The notes: generated by a model from the letters alone, not told the origin. A stretch of DNA of 64,000 nucleotides from Spartinivicinus marinus (GCF_026309355.1 NZ_JAPJZK010000001.1:2314501-2378500), one strand, 5' to 3'. Counted from the stretch's first letter, positions 49,401-57,925 are shown. A program made the numbers and translations.

Positions 49401-49969
49401 TTTTCAGCCATATGCTGATCACGTAACACCCCAATTAAGGCAAACTGATACATTTGCCGTAGTTTTTTCAGCAGCGTATCAAAGCTTTCGCCTTTTAATT
49501 TTTGAATAGCAGTTGGTTTTAATTTCGGGTATTTATGCTCTAGGGTCGGAGAAAATAGCGAGGTTTCCGAGAGCAGCTTTTCACCACGAGCTGCACGGAT
49601 GTCATTTAAAATAGGTAGCAAAATAACAGGTAGGTCTCGCCGACCACTTTGCACCCGGTCTAAATACATTGGCAGCTGTAAAATTGACTGCATTAATACT
49701 TCCTGCGCTTCGGTGATACTCCGCGCAGTATTATTTAATAGTGCTTGTGCCAATGCTTCCATTTCTTCGGCAAGTAATGCAGCCCCATAGAACTCCACCA
49801 TCTGCAAAGTACCATGCACATGGTGAATATGGTTGAGGCAAAACCTCATCCGGGTTAAATCCTGTGGATTTTCTACAAACGCCTCCAAAGCTTGTCTGGC
49901 GCGTTTGAGCTCCTCATCTATTTCCGGTTTAACCCAGTCCAGGGCTACATAGTCGTGGCGATCGCCCAT
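43406..49969 (-). CDS. chpA: hybrid chemotaxis kinase ChpA
   Basis: 2187 aa, multi-phosphotransfer CheA. The N-terminal FimL/HPt-like helical regions are degenerate (HHVHGTLQMV; VRGGLAMIPLERASILIAA). Four canonical HPt motifs follow: FHTLKGSGRLVG (about 723), LHTLKGSAHMAG (about 903), LHTLKGGARMAE (about 1268) and LHTLKGGARLAG (about 1440), separated by very acidic linkers. Then come a dimerisation helix pair, an HATPase domain near 1770 (RNAVDHGIESEEARANSGK, ADDGNGVN), a CheW-like domain and a C-terminal receiver with Asp near 2113 (VMLLDIEMP). It phosphorylates PilG and PilH to control pilus extension and retraction. ChpA of P. aeruginosa is longer, with extra phosphotransfer domains; threonine- or serine-type sites were not evident here. 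Confidence 0.92.
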   Translation of the reverse strand: MGDRHDYVALDWVKPEIDEELKRARQALEAFVENPQDLTRMRFCLNHIHHVHGTLQMVEFYGAALLAEEMEALAQALLNNTARSITEAQEVLMQSILQLPMYLDRVQSGRRDLPVILLPILNDIRAARGEKLLSETSLFSPTLEHKYPKLKPTAIQKLKGESFDTLLKKLRQMYQFALIGVLRDQHMAENLNYMVKVFSRLEQLFLKTPLGQLWWIAKGVIEGIANGSIHNGSSVRSLLRQVEHEIKRVVDEGPEALNEPAPDDLIKNLLYYVAKSDNETQRIREIKDKFNLDDALPSEQTIIAERDALAGPDKEAVGSVVEVLIEELVEVKEALDLFVRDANKEAEHLKKQLPTLKRISDTVGVLGLGIPRKVLVEQTEIIEALANNERPLEDNTLMDVAGALLYVEATLSGMLQEPLAKEGEEGNEALIPASKITEVHGAVIREARNGLEQGKDAIIEFIASQWDHEKLKDVPLLLDEVRGGLAMIPLERASILIAACQRYVQLDLLVKKAIPQWQALDTLADAITSVEYYLERLTEDNVTQNELILDVAEESLMHLGFSKSELRGEEPLAPVVIAREPEEVEEEEEFDVEGLISDEMKPGKSVAKEELPVELEAEEEITADELPELPEEAEAVEEIEFTLEDEALEAEPVAEEQTIEEALVEAAPAAEVEEEEDDLIDDEVIEIFIEEAGEVQETIAEFFPQWQANPGDNNALTEVRRSFHTLKGSGRLVGATIVGELAWSVENMLNRVIDGTIETSEVLFSIIERVRLTLPSLVDDFEHRRQKLTPLAESLMAEAEAYSKGLPYEAPAHIDEAEGVPTQKESQAAEAEEAAAPSEKTGGSSAEELEDTEEVDPILLEIFQNEAESHIKTVGQFIDHCRAYNEPQPISDELPRALHTLKGSAHMAGVEPIALLAGPLETLVVDLRNHMIKADEEVVNLLDEANNLFEASVPQAGKTIPFSQPQLEAFLNKVAQLQQEKITKVVEGELLGEPREATGFSFLTEGMELLLDAGEILHQWSQKPVPGDELNELISELASLIEGAEEAELYALAELCEALRDTYIAVLEGRISLSEQFFQVVKDAHEQLIGMMDNIAAVQSVEPAKEQVQQLTQLLETAAPTSISDMEEETIELGEMPTLEVDTGIDFDLEAKLTAAEEGLDAEYEGLEEPSNEDLIPEDANLADLAIEEEIVIDEPEEEQSIAEGGAEPTEEEIAKAEFRDPELVEIFLEEANDIMESTATSLHKWIEDPSSMFEVEELQRDLHTLKGGARMAEITEIGDLSHELEFLYEGLSDGRLKTAQPLFDLLLECHDRLADMLDELRNTNFCRPADDLIACLHAFRTHPEAGVPDLKEFAKPKQPEKKTVATEQVKPVTPQEVPTVAVDLDDLSLADEDVLEIFLDEASEIVESIEHTADNWSKEPTAAQYADELLRHLHTLKGGARLAGLSKLGNYTHDFELFITQAQNKLSEIEPSFFKEVMSRQDILLVHADAVKAYMKGEQPVVHSVSEELVQPAFEVTEEEGELLREEASADIIPFTPPRPAEGRQLANGMPAKVSPISKAQQMLQSSRRAPQEMVKVPADLLESLVNLAGETSITRGRVEQQISDISFTLEEMHTTIERVREQLRRLDMETQAQIISKHEADTGMHMLDFDPLEMDEYSELTQLSRSLFESASDLMDLKDALTDKNRDAETLLLQQSRVNTELQEGLMQTRMVPFSRLLPRLRRIVRQVSTELGKRVEFNVLNAEGEMDRTVLERMVAPLEHMLRNAVDHGIESEEARANSGKEPVGHITLSLSREGGNVMLELADDGNGVNIEAVRAKAIERGLMDADADLSDSEIMQFILEAGFSTAKEVTQISGRGVGMDVVHSEIKQLGGNVVIQSEPGQGTTFVVRLPFTVSVNRALMVYIGDDLYAIPLNSIEGVVRVSPYELEAYYEEDAPDFEYAGQDYKLRYLGDILHKRGKPNLQGVMAPLPVILTRGAEHTVALQVDSLAGSREIVVKTLGAQFALVNGVSGATILGDGRVVIILDLVALIRTDYAHHALAPTGVTIEAPVEEIVEEVEEAKIPTVMVVDDSVTVRKVTSRLLERNGYEVMTAKDGVEAIAQLQDRKPDVMLLDIEMPRMDGFEVASTVRNDRRLKNLPIIMITSRTGEKHRERAMSIGVNEYLGKPFQEGPLLETIEKMVNVNG

Positions 49970-49984
49970 AACTACTCCACCAAA

Positions 49985-50854
49985 CTATTTGCTGCTTGCC
50001 TTGCTACGATAAAAGGCAAGCGCGCTGTCACTGTGAGTACGTTGAAGATCAGTGTGAACCCAATCAACCACCTCTCCCAGACCTAATACCATTAAGCCGC
50101 CAGGGGCTAAACGCTCAACCAACCGATTTAAAATGGTTTTACGTCGCCAACGGCGGAAGTAAATTAATAAGTTCTGACAGAAAATTATATCCATCCCATG
50201 CATCGGTGCTTTATCCAGTTCTAATACATTGACTCTGGCAAAGCAGACCCGCTCTTTCAACCGAGGCACCACTTCATAATGCTGCTGACTTTTCTGCTCA
50301 AAATAGGTAGCCAACAATTGGTCATCCAGGGTTTCTAACTTGCGGTGATGGTAAATACCTTGTCGGGCTTTGGCTAAGGCAGGCACACTTATGTCCGTTG
50401 CTGTCACTCCAAAGTAGTAGCCCTTGCCAATTTTGCTTAAGCATTGATCTGCTAACATCGCAAGCGAATAGGCTTCTTCTCCTGTTGAGCAACCGACACT
50501 CCAGATTTCAACCGATTTTTTTTCTTGATTTTCACGTTGAATTAAGAAGTCTTTAACAACATCAAATGAAGGCTCATGACGAAAAAAACGCGTCTCTTGG
50601 ACTGTCAACCGATCAACCAAAGTGGCCCATTCCTGTGCAGCAGAAGGACCAGTAGACACTTCTTCGTAATACGCTTGGTAACTGCTAAAACCAAGCTCAC
50701 GCATCCGAATGCCCACACTGGTTTGCAAGAAACTTTTGCGCTGTTCAGTAATAGTCATACCTGTGCGTTCTTCGAGCAATGCCTTCCACTGCTCAAACTG
50801 GGCCTGATCCATGTCAGGCAGAGCTTGTAATGACCATTCATTTGTCACCGTCAT
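49985..50854 (-). CDS. pilK: CheR-type methyltransferase PilK
   Basis: 289 aa. An N-terminal helical CheR domain (FEQWKALLEERTGMTITEQRKSFLQTSVG) is followed by a SAM-binding domain (EIWSVGCSTGEEAYSLAML, ITATDIS-type TATDIS, IIFCQNLLIYFRR). It methylates the receptor PilJ using S-adenosylmethionine. It sits between pilJ and chpA as in Pseudomonas, with 15 bp to chpA and 58 bp from pilJ. Confidence 0.9.
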   Translation of the reverse strand: MTVTNEWSLQALPDMDQAQFEQWKALLEERTGMTITEQRKSFLQTSVGIRMRELGFSSYQAYYEEVSTGPSAAQEWATLVDRLTVQETRFFRHEPSFDVVKDFLIQRENQEKKSVEIWSVGCSTGEEAYSLAMLADQCLSKIGKGYYFGVTATDISVPALAKARQGIYHHRKLETLDDQLLATYFEQKSQQHYEVVPRLKERVCFARVNVLELDKAPMHGMDIIFCQNLLIYFRRWRRKTILNRLVERLAPGGLMVLGLGEVVDWVHTDLQRTHSDSALAFYRSKASSK

Positions 50855-50912
50855 GGTGTCACAACCTAATAAGCACCTCGTTGGTTATTGTCAATGACCT
50901 CCTATTACCTAA

Positions 50913-52949
50913 TTAATTCAATGCTTCTGATTCTGGCAATTTGAAGCCCGCTACCGATTTACGCATTTCTGTCGCTAGCTCTGCTAGGTTACCGATAGAA
51001 TTAGCAGTCGCATTTGTACCAGCAGAAGTTTGAGAGGTAATTTCTTGGATTACATTCATCGTATTCGAAATATGCCCCGCAGATGAAGCCTGCTGGCGTG
51101 CGGCATTCGAAATGTTTTGAATTAAATCTGCTAAGTGTTTGGAAACCTTCTCAATTTCCTCTAGAGAGACACCCGCATCTTGAGCTAGTCGAGCACCTTT
51201 AACCACCTCAGCTGTCGTTTGTTCCATCGAAATTACCGCTTCGTTGGTATCGGTCTGGATGGTTTTTACCAGTGCTTCAATCTGTTTAGTTGCAGCTGAT
51301 GAGCGCTCCGCCAACCGCTGTACCTCGTCCGCTACCACCGCGAAACCACGACCTGCGTCGCCTGCCATCGATGCCTGAATCGCTGCGTTCAATGCCAAAA
51401 TGTTGGTTTGGTCAGCGATGTCATTAATCAACGATACGATGTCCCCGATTTCCTGAGAAGATTCACCCAAACGCTTAATCCGTTTTGAAGTGTCTTGTAT
51501 CTGCTCACGAATCGTATCCATCCCTGCGATAGTATTTTGTACAACTTCGTTACCTTTGTTCGCAATTCCCACCGAACGTTCCGCTACCGCGGCTGACTCA
51601 GCTGCGTTGGCAGATACCTGATCGATAGAAACCGCCATTTGGTTAACCGCTGCAGATGCCCCTGCAATTTCTTGAGCCTGGTGTTCAGAAGCCTCAGCTA
51701 AATGCATCGCTGTTGCCTGGGTTTCTTGAGCAGCAGACGACACTTGTACAGCAGTTTCGTTAATAGTAGTTACCAACTGTCGTAGCTGGTCGATAGAGAA
51801 GTTGATAGAGTCTGCTATCGCACCAGTGAAGTCTTCGGTTACGGTTGCGGATACAGTTAAGTCACCATCTGCCAAGTCGGCTAATTCGTCCAGTAATCGT
51901 AAAATCGCATTCTGGTTTGCTTCGTTAGCTTCTGCTGTTTCGCGCAAGCGATTACGAGAGTCGACTACCAGCACAAAACCAATGCCAATTACTGCAATCA
52001 GACCAACCAAACCAAAAATCAAACCAAAATAAGTTTTTAGCGGTCTTTCCTCTGCAAGGTTTTCAATACTATCAGCAAGACCAGTGGTGTCTTTCAACAG
52101 TTGTTGGGTATCGGTAAATATTTGGTCAGATGCTTCACGTACTTGGAATAGCTCGGGAGATGTTTCCAGAATCTCATCCACACTACCACTTACGAATTCA
52201 AATAAGTCACTAATTTCATTTAGTCGGTCAACTGCTTCATCATTAGCTACTTTGGTAATATTCAGTGATTCGTCACCGTTGATCATGCCGTTCAGTACAC
52301 GACCAAACAAACTGGCATCCCGACCAAAACTGTCAGCTGCCATTACTGATTCTTCAGTACCTTCCAATACTTTGTTAACACTACCAACAATACGTTCTGC
52401 CAACCATGATTGACGCTGAGCAACTGCCACCTGATCTGCTGGTGCATTATTGTCGAGCAGAATTTCTACAACTTCATCATACTCAATTTGTAACTGGGGA
52501 ATGGTTTCAGACAACGTAGACGCTACGTCGTGCAAGGAAAGAACGGTATCTTCCGTTTGTAAAATACTATCGGCATTACTTTTTACTTTATCCCATGTGG
52601 TCTTCAAACTGGCCATTTGCGTATTAACAGTATCAGACCCCTGATCAGCAATTGAGGGTAAGTGGGCCTCACCATTTTCCAAAATATCCATCCGGGTTTG
52701 GAAATTGTTACGTGCCTGGTTAAGCAATAAAAATGCTTCTTCTGTACCACTTGCTGCCTCAGTCGCGTTTTTTGCTATCTGCTGAGATAATACTTTCAAC
52801 TCCCCGGCATGGCCGATATATTCCTTATCTTGCGTAGCTTTAACGTTAACGTCGTACAAAATAAACGCTGCTGCAACCACCGCTATAATAACCACTACGA
52901 TTAAAACAGCCACAAGCACAAAGGCTTGGTTCTTAGCTTTACCCTTCAT
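50913..52949 (-). CDS. pilJ: type IV pilus chemoreceptor PilJ
   Basis: 678 aa. TM1 lies at about 11-31 ([19 protein letters not shown]) and TM2 at about 305-330 ([19 protein letters not shown]), with a periplasmic helical PilJ-type domain between them. HAMP-like linker, then the MCP signalling domain with the hairpin tip [38 protein letters not shown]. The tip carries IQAS...AGDAG where enteric receptors have IEAARAGEQG, as in other PilJ proteins. It senses surface contact or pilin and drives ChpA through PilI and ChpC. Confidence 0.93.
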   Translation of the reverse strand: MKGKAKNQAFVLVAVLIVVVIIAVVAAAFILYDVNVKATQDKEYIGHAGELKVLSQQIAKNATEAASGTEEAFLLLNQARNNFQTRMDILENGEAHLPSIADQGSDTVNTQMASLKTTWDKVKSNADSILQTEDTVLSLHDVASTLSETIPQLQIEYDEVVEILLDNNAPADQVAVAQRQSWLAERIVGSVNKVLEGTEESVMAADSFGRDASLFGRVLNGMINGDESLNITKVANDEAVDRLNEISDLFEFVSGSVDEILETSPELFQVREASDQIFTDTQQLLKDTTGLADSIENLAEERPLKTYFGLIFGLVGLIAVIGIGFVLVVDSRNRLRETAEANEANQNAILRLLDELADLADGDLTVSATVTEDFTGAIADSINFSIDQLRQLVTTINETAVQVSSAAQETQATAMHLAEASEHQAQEIAGASAAVNQMAVSIDQVSANAAESAAVAERSVGIANKGNEVVQNTIAGMDTIREQIQDTSKRIKRLGESSQEIGDIVSLINDIADQTNILALNAAIQASMAGDAGRGFAVVADEVQRLAERSSAATKQIEALVKTIQTDTNEAVISMEQTTAEVVKGARLAQDAGVSLEEIEKVSKHLADLIQNISNAARQQASSAGHISNTMNVIQEITSQTSAGTNATANSIGNLAELATEMRKSVAGFKLPESEALN

Positions 52950-53042
52950 GTTTTAATGGCCCCCGCATGGCCTACAACATTTATGTTTGTTATCGCAATC
53001 ACCATCACAAGCAGACTCTTAGCCTGCTTCCCTGAATACCCA

Positions 53043-53585
53043 TTAAACAGCCACCTGAAAAAAATCAGGATGCTCTGCTAAGGCAAACAGACTAAATACC
53101 AACCATAGCTCATCATCGCGCTCATATGAGCCAGTGAGAAAAGACTGCAGACTTTCTGGTGTTTCTCGTGGAATTTGATTCATAAACCCATCAATGGCGA
53201 AGTGCTGCATTCCCAGCACTTCATCAACCACCAAACCACTGACTGTTTCGCTGTACTCAACAACTAATATCCGACGCATCTTTCTGGTAGAAGACAGCCG
53301 ATCCCCTAAAAAATCAGGTAAATCCATTATCGGAATTAATCGTCCACGTACATTGGCAATACCCTTTACCCATGGTTTTACCCCTGGTAGTTGGGTATAA
53401 TTAGGGACTGGTAATATTTCAGCCACCTCTTCCATCGGTGCGACAAAATGCTGCTCACCGATCCGAAAACCTACGCCACTCCAGTGAGCTTTTACCTCAA
53501 CCTGAGCAGGCAAGCCAGCTGCATGCTGTTTGCTTCGTTTGGCAATATCCTGAAGGATTTTAAAAGGAGTTTGCACCTCGGCCAT
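53043..53585 (-). CDS. pilI: CheW-like adaptor PilI
   Basis: 180 aa, one CheW domain (FRIGEQHFVAPMEEVAEILPVPNYTQLPGVKPWVKGIANVRGRLIPIMDLP, in parts) with the usual V-x-G-x-x-N-x-R-G core. It couples PilJ to ChpA in the cytoplasm. It follows pilH by 11 bp, so the two are tightly linked in the operon. Confidence 0.92.
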   Translation of the reverse strand: MAEVQTPFKILQDIAKRSKQHAAGLPAQVEVKAHWSGVGFRIGEQHFVAPMEEVAEILPVPNYTQLPGVKPWVKGIANVRGRLIPIMDLPDFLGDRLSSTRKMRRILVVEYSETVSGLVVDEVLGMQHFAIDGFMNQIPRETPESLQSFLTGSYERDDELWLVFSLFALAEHPDFFQVAV

Positions 53586-53596
53586 TGTTATTAACC

Positions 53597-53971
53597 TTAA
53601 CGACTTGCTTCCGCCAGTACATTATTTAAGGTCTTAACCAAAACAGACTCTTCGACAGGTTTCGTCAAATAATCTTTTGCGCCTTGTCGCTTGCCCCATA
53701 CCCGGTCAGTTTCTTGATCTTTAGTAGTAACAATTATAACTGGGATATGGCTTGTGCCAGGGTCTTTTGTTAATTGTCGAGTCGCTTGAAAGCCATTTAA
53801 GCCAGGCATGACGATATCCATTAATACCGCATCTGGCTTCTGATCCCTCGCCAATGCAACCCCATCAGCACCATTTTCTGCTTCCAACACAGCATGGCCG
53901 TGTTTTTCAAGCATCTCTTTCAGCTTGTATCGTTCAGTGGGTGAGTCCTCTACAATCAGTACTCGAGCCAT
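53597..53971 (-). CDS. pilH: response regulator PilH
   Basis: 124-aa single receiver domain. The acidic pocket is VEDSP (Glu8/Asp9), the phospho-acceptor is Asp52 in AVLMDIVMPGLNGF, and the conserved Lys lies in DYLTKPV. There is no output domain. In Pseudomonas PilH acts with PilG on pilus dynamics, favouring retraction through PilT and PilU. The order pilG-pilH-pilI is retained. Confidence 0.93.
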   Translation of the reverse strand: MARVLIVEDSPTERYKLKEMLEKHGHAVLEAENGADGVALARDQKPDAVLMDIVMPGLNGFQATRQLTKDPGTSHIPVIIVTTKDQETDRVWGKRQGAKDYLTKPVEESVLVKTLNNVLAEASR

Positions 53972-54070
53972 AATTCCCCCAAAATTAATTCACCTATACC
54001 CGATAACCGTGGCTGCTGAATGTTCACGGTTACTGGCACCATCTGAAAAAACACCATTTAAAAAAACCGG

Positions 54071-54466
54071 TTAGGCATTGTTAGCTGAAGGTACATGAGC
54101 GCGTATTGCACCAAGCAGTTCTTCTTTGCTAAACGGCTTGGTGAGATATTGATCAGAGCCAACAATGCGCCCTTTAGCCTTATCAAACAAACCGTCTTTA
54201 CTAGATAACATGATAACAGGGGTGGCTTTGAATGCACTGTTATTTTTGATCAGGGCGCATGTTTGATAGCCATCTAGACGAGGCATCATTATGTCCACAA
54301 AAATAATATTGGGCTGGGTATCGGCTATTTTAGCCAGTGCATCAAACCCATCTGTTGCTGTTACCACAGTACAGCCAACCTTTTTAAGTAGAGTTTCCGC
54401 AGTACGGCGAATCGTCTTACTATCGTCGATCACCATTACTTTCAAACTCTCGAAGTTGTCTTCCAT
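54071..54466 (-). CDS. pilG: response regulator PilG
   Basis: 131-aa single-domain receiver. Acidic residues are in MVIDDSK (Asp14/Asp15), the phospho-acceptor is Asp58 in IIFVDIMMPRLDGY, and the Lys lies in QYLTKPF. It is the first gene of the Pil-Chp operon and promotes pilus extension and cAMP signalling in Pseudomonas. It reads away from gshB across a 319-bp gap that should contain the operon promoter. Confidence 0.93.
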   Translation of the reverse strand: MEDNFESLKVMVIDDSKTIRRTAETLLKKVGCTVVTATDGFDALAKIADTQPNIIFVDIMMPRLDGYQTCALIKNNSAFKATPVIMLSSKDGLFDKAKGRIVGSDQYLTKPFSKEELLGAIRAHVPSANNA

Positions 54467-54785
54467 ACTCTAACGCCTTCAGCCTTAGGGTTACTCTTCA
54501 ACTTTAGTCAGTGGTTAGACCACAGAAGCAGTCAGAATTCCGCGTCATTTTTTGTTTTATCACACATTCTTAGTGCAATCTATAACGTACTATAACCAAG
54601 CGGTATAAATAAACCGCCTGATAAGCAATATGCTCATAATATTAAGACATTTCACTTCTCTCGGTGTATATGGTTTAACAAGCTTTATAATAGTTTAGCT
54701 ATCAATTCTAAATAAGGGTAAACTTCGAGGCATAACATTTTTTGTTCAATGTATTTAAGCCCTTAGCGCAACTACAGGTCAATTA
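54467..54785. promoter_or_regulatory. divergent promoter region of the pil-chp operon and gshB
   Basis: A 319-bp AT-rich gap in which both start sites face outward. No repeat, operator or hairpin stood out. The arrangement (pilG away from gshB) is the conserved Pseudomonas one. Confidence 0.55.
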
Positions 54786-55760
54786 ATGAATATTTCTCTC
54801 GGCATAGTCATGGACCCCATTAGCCAGATCAATTATCACAAAGATAGTTCATTGGCGATGTTACTTGCTGCTCAGGCTAAAGGCTGGCAACTGTTTTATA
54901 TGGAGCAGTGCGACCTTTACCAAAAAAATGGTGTAGCCAAAGGCCTAATGCAAGAACTATCTGTTCAAGCCGACTCTAATGTTCAAGCCGACTCTAATAA
55001 TTGGTTTGCATTAGGTAAAGCCCATGATAAACCATTGGCTGAGCTTAGTGTGATTTTAATGCGCAAAGACCCACCGTTTGATAACGAATACATCTATAGC
55101 ACCTATTTATTAGAGCAAGCAGAACAACACGGCACATTGGTGGTGAATAAGCCACAAAGTTTACGTGATTGTAACGAAAAATTCTTTGCAACTCATTTCC
55201 CCGAATTAATGCCTGCTAGTTTAATTAGCCGACGCGCAGATAAATTAAAAGAATTTGCCAGCGAGTATCAAGAGGTTATTTATAAACCACTAGATGGTAT
55301 GGGTGGCAGCTCTGTATTTAAAGTAAAACACCCTGACCCAAATACCAATGTTATTTTGGAAACACTAACAAATTTTGGCCAACAACAAATTATGGCACAA
55401 CAGTTTGTGCCTGACATAAAAACAGGCGACAAGCGTATTCTAATGATTAATGGCGAGCCTGTCCCTTACTCATTAGCACGAATTCCTCCAGAAGGTGAAA
55501 TTCGTGGCAATTTAGCCGCAGGTGGTTCAGGTGTTGCCCAACCACTTACAGAAAAAGATAAGCAGATAGCCGCAACCATTGGGCCTGTATTAAAGCAAAA
55601 AGGGCTCATTTTTGTTGGCTTGGATGTTATTGGCGACTATCTTACAGAAATCAATGTAACCAGCCCAACCTGCATCAGAGAGATTGATAACGCCTACAAT
55701 TTAAACATTGCAGGACAATTAATGGATACTATTTACCAAAAGATAAAAGGTGCAAGCTGA
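54786..55760 (+). CDS. gshB: glutathione synthetase
   Basis: The 324-aa ATP-grasp enzyme joins gamma-glutamylcysteine and glycine to make glutathione. Matching blocks are the N-terminal MDPISQINYHKDSSLAML, then VILMRKDPPFDNEYIYSTYLLE, the central VNKPQSLRDCNEKFFATHFPELMPASL and GDKRILMINGEPVPYSLARIPPEGEIRGNLAAGG. The catalytic end is LDVIGDYLTEINVTSPTCIREID. An in-frame 18-bp duplication adds a second VQADSN near residue 60-71, in a loop before the VILMRKDPP strand, so function is probably kept. It diverges from pilG as in Pseudomonas. Confidence 0.95.
   Translation: MNISLGIVMDPISQINYHKDSSLAMLLAAQAKGWQLFYMEQCDLYQKNGVAKGLMQELSVQADSNVQADSNNWFALGKAHDKPLAELSVILMRKDPPFDNEYIYSTYLLEQAEQHGTLVVNKPQSLRDCNEKFFATHFPELMPASLISRRADKLKEFASEYQEVIYKPLDGMGGSSVFKVKHPDPNTNVILETLTNFGQQQIMAQQFVPDIKTGDKRILMINGEPVPYSLARIPPEGEIRGNLAAGGSGVAQPLTEKDKQIAATIGPVLKQKGLIFVGLDVIGDYLTEINVTSPTCIREIDNAYNLNIAGQLMDTIYQKIKGAS
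54963..54998 (+). repeat. perfect 18-bp tandem duplication inside gshB
   Basis: GTTCAAGCCGACTCTAAT occurs twice back to back, encoding VQADSN-VQADSN. Both copies are identical at the DNA level, so the duplication is recent or length-variable. Confidence 0.95.
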
Positions 55761-55884
55761 TTCATAGACTTTTATATGTAATGTTGGCAGACTCGGCGGT
55801 TTGTTTGAATTAGGTTCCTGTATAAGGCTGTAAAGTGCAGTTTTATCACATGGGCATATGACTTAGGTTTGGATGTAGAAGCAG

Positions 55885-56763
55885 ATGGCTATCGCAGAAG
55901 CATACGCACATAATTCATCAACGGACAGGCTATTATTTGCGACCTTTGTTGCTATTGGTGCCCACTTATTGCTCTTGCTTATCAGCTTTGACTTACTTGA
56001 TCCACCCAAGATGAGTAAAGCAATTGAGATTACCCTTGCCTCCTACGAAAGCCAAAAGCGCCCAGATAAAGCAGACTTTCTGGCTCAGGCTGATCAAGAG
56101 GGTAGTGGTACCTTAGAAGAAAAAGCCCGACCAACCACCAACCAACAAGCTCAAATTGCTGACACTAAGCATCGTAAAATATCTCCACAGCCTCAAGAGC
56201 AAGTAGTCAAACAACAAGAAGCACAAAAGTCGGATGTTGTAACAACAACTAGTCGTTCAAAACAACGGGTCACAGCAGATACTAAACAACAGAAAAAGCA
56301 AAAAACCAATCGTCGTGAAAAAACTAAGCAGTTTATTGAAATAAGTGCTGAAGTTGCTGCGGTGCAAGCTCAGCTTGATCAACAAGTGCAAGAGTATGCT
56401 AAGCGACCAAAAATTCATCGGATTACAGCAGCATCTACCATGCGAGACAAAGGTGCTTTTTATAAAGAAGCCTGGCGTCGCAAAGTTGAAAAAGTAGGTA
56501 ATATCAACTACCCCGAAAAAGCTCGTCAAAGCAAAATTTATGGCAGCTTACGACTAGTCGCGATTATTAATGCTGATGGTAGCCTGGACCGAGTTGAAAT
56601 TTCTTCATCTTCTGGCAAAAAAGTCCTTGATGATGCAGCTATTCGAATTGTGAAATTAGCTGCGCCTTACGCACCTTTTGGTGATGATTTAAGGGAATTT
56701 GATAAAGTCGAAATCATTCGAACCTTTCGTTTCGAAAAAGGCAATTATCTTTCAAGTTTTTAA
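55885..56763 (+). CDS. tonB: TonB-family energy transducer (TonB3-like)
   Basis: 292 aa. A cytoplasmic N-terminus leads to one membrane anchor (LLFATFVAIGAHLLLLLISF, about 16-36). A long Gln/Lys-rich periplasmic spacer follows without the usual Pro-Glu/Pro-Lys repeats, then a C-terminal TonB domain (WRRKVEKVGNINYPEKARQ, GSLRLVAIINADGSLDRVEI, SSGKKVLDDAAIRIVKLAAPYAPF). It should pass proton-motive energy to an outer-membrane partner. Its place between gshB and yqgE matches tonB3 of P. aeruginosa, which is needed for twitching motility, so a role in pilus assembly is more likely than iron uptake. No exbB or exbD is adjacent. Confidence 0.88.
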   Translation: MAIAEAYAHNSSTDRLLFATFVAIGAHLLLLLISFDLLDPPKMSKAIEITLASYESQKRPDKADFLAQADQEGSGTLEEKARPTTNQQAQIADTKHRKISPQPQEQVVKQQEAQKSDVVTTTSRSKQRVTADTKQQKKQKTNRREKTKQFIEISAEVAAVQAQLDQQVQEYAKRPKIHRITAASTMRDKGAFYKEAWRRKVEKVGNINYPEKARQSKIYGSLRLVAIINADGSLDRVEISSSSGKKVLDDAAIRIVKLAAPYAPFGDDLREFDKVEIIRTFRFEKGNYLSSF

Positions 56764-56828
56764 CAGCGACCAAAAAATTTCTAAGCTCGACCTTGTGTTC
56801 CCTTATACATACCCCAATACTTAGGGTT

Positions 56829-57404
56829 ATGAAAACACAAGTGCCTGACAGTTTAAAAAATCGCTTTCTGATTGCTATGCCCCATTTAATGGACCCTAAT
56901 TTTTCGCAATCAGTCACCTTTATTTGCGAGCATAACGATCAGGGCGCAATGGGGATTGTTATTAATCGGCCAACCCAATTAACCCTGGGCGAGATATTTC
57001 GTCAGGTTGGAATTGTGCCTGATTCAAATAACCGGTATCAAAGCGATCTTATTTATGCTGGTGGACCAGTAGAGCTTGAGCGTGGCTTTGTGCTTCACAC
57101 CCCCGGTCAGCACCAGTGGGACTCAAGTATTGCAGTATCCCCCAGTATTCAGCTGACCACCTCGAAAGATATTTTGCAAGCAATGGCTAAGAATCATGGC
57201 CCCGACAATGCGCTAGTAGCACTTGGCTATGCAGGTTGGGAAGCAGGCCAGCTGGAACGAGAAATAAAAGATAACGCCTGGCTTACTTGTGATGCTGAAC
57301 CATCCATTTTATTTCAAACCCCGATGGAAAAACGGTTGGAAGCAGCTGCCGCATTAATTGGGGTGGATTTGCATCTACTCTCCACAGAAGTCGGTCACGC
57401 CTGA
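56829..57404 (+). CDS. yqgE: YqgE/AlgH family protein
   Basis: 192 aa with the family signature LKNRFLIAMPHLMDPNFSQSVTFICEHNDQGAMGIVINRP (in parts), a later YAGGPVELERGFVLH and the ALGYAGWEAGQLEREI block. It is a conserved cytoplasmic protein of unknown biochemical role, called AlgH in Pseudomonas and almost always next to ruvX. The ATG at 56829 was chosen because it gives the family N-terminus; a TTG at 56793 would add 12 unrelated residues. Confidence 0.92.
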   Translation: MKTQVPDSLKNRFLIAMPHLMDPNFSQSVTFICEHNDQGAMGIVINRPTQLTLGEIFRQVGIVPDSNNRYQSDLIYAGGPVELERGFVLHTPGQHQWDSSIAVSPSIQLTTSKDILQAMAKNHGPDNALVALGYAGWEAGQLEREIKDNAWLTCDAEPSILFQTPMEKRLEAAAALIGVDLHLLSTEVGHA

Positions 57405-57447
57405 TACCCTTCGCTTTGGCTATCTTCAACTCAATATAAATATTTCT

Positions 57448-57915
57448 GTGATTATTGATTTTTCTTTACCTAAATTAGACGACAAAATCAGCCAAATTAT
57501 GGCTTTTGATTTTGGCACAAAAAATATTGGGGTTGCCATTGGCCAACGGGTCACTGGTACCAGCTCTCCTCTGCCTACAATTAGAGCGCATGATGGCGCC
57601 CCCAACTGGCAAACACTGGAGCAACTTATTCAAGAGTGGCAGCCAGATGCATTCTTAGTGGGTATACCACTCAATATGGATGGGACTATGGGTGAGATGG
57701 GAATACGTGCAAGGAAGTTTGCAAATCGCCTTCATGGGCGTTTTGGCAAGCCCTGGTACCCTGCTGATGAGCGGCTATCGACAAGAAGTGCCAAAGAAAA
57801 GGCAGATGAAATAGGCCATCGGAGAAACTATCAAGAGCGGCCAGTTGATAGCCTAGCCGCACTGGTTTTACTGGAAGAGTGGCTTGCCCAACTAGCAGCC
57901 CAAGAAAGCTCCTAG
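57448..57915 (+). CDS. ruvX: Holliday junction resolvase RuvX (YqgF)
   Basis: RNase H-like fold: IMAFDFGTKNIGVAIGQRVTGTSSPLP with catalytic Asp in the first strand, then LVGIPLNMDGTMGEMGIRARKFANRLHGRFG, PADERLST (Glu) and VDSLAALVLLEEWL (Asp), in parts. It acts in pre-16S rRNA 5' end processing and possibly on Holliday junctions. The start is uncertain: a GTG at 57448 gives 155 aa and the usual short leader before the first strand, whereas the ATG at 57499 begins within the strand. Neither has a clear ribosome-binding site, so coupling to yqgE is likely. Confidence 0.88.
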   Translation: MIIDFSLPKLDDKISQIMAFDFGTKNIGVAIGQRVTGTSSPLPTIRAHDGAPNWQTLEQLIQEWQPDAFLVGIPLNMDGTMGEMGIRARKFANRLHGRFGKPWYPADERLSTRSAKEKADEIGHRRNYQERPVDSLAALVLLEEWLAQLAAQESS

Positions 57916-57925
57916 ACATACAAAA

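Noticed and set aside
57395-57430. A possible sixth MITE fragment at the yqgE/ruvX junction
   Set aside because: GATACCCTTCG and CTATCTTC recall the family end, but the match is short and the second end is missing.
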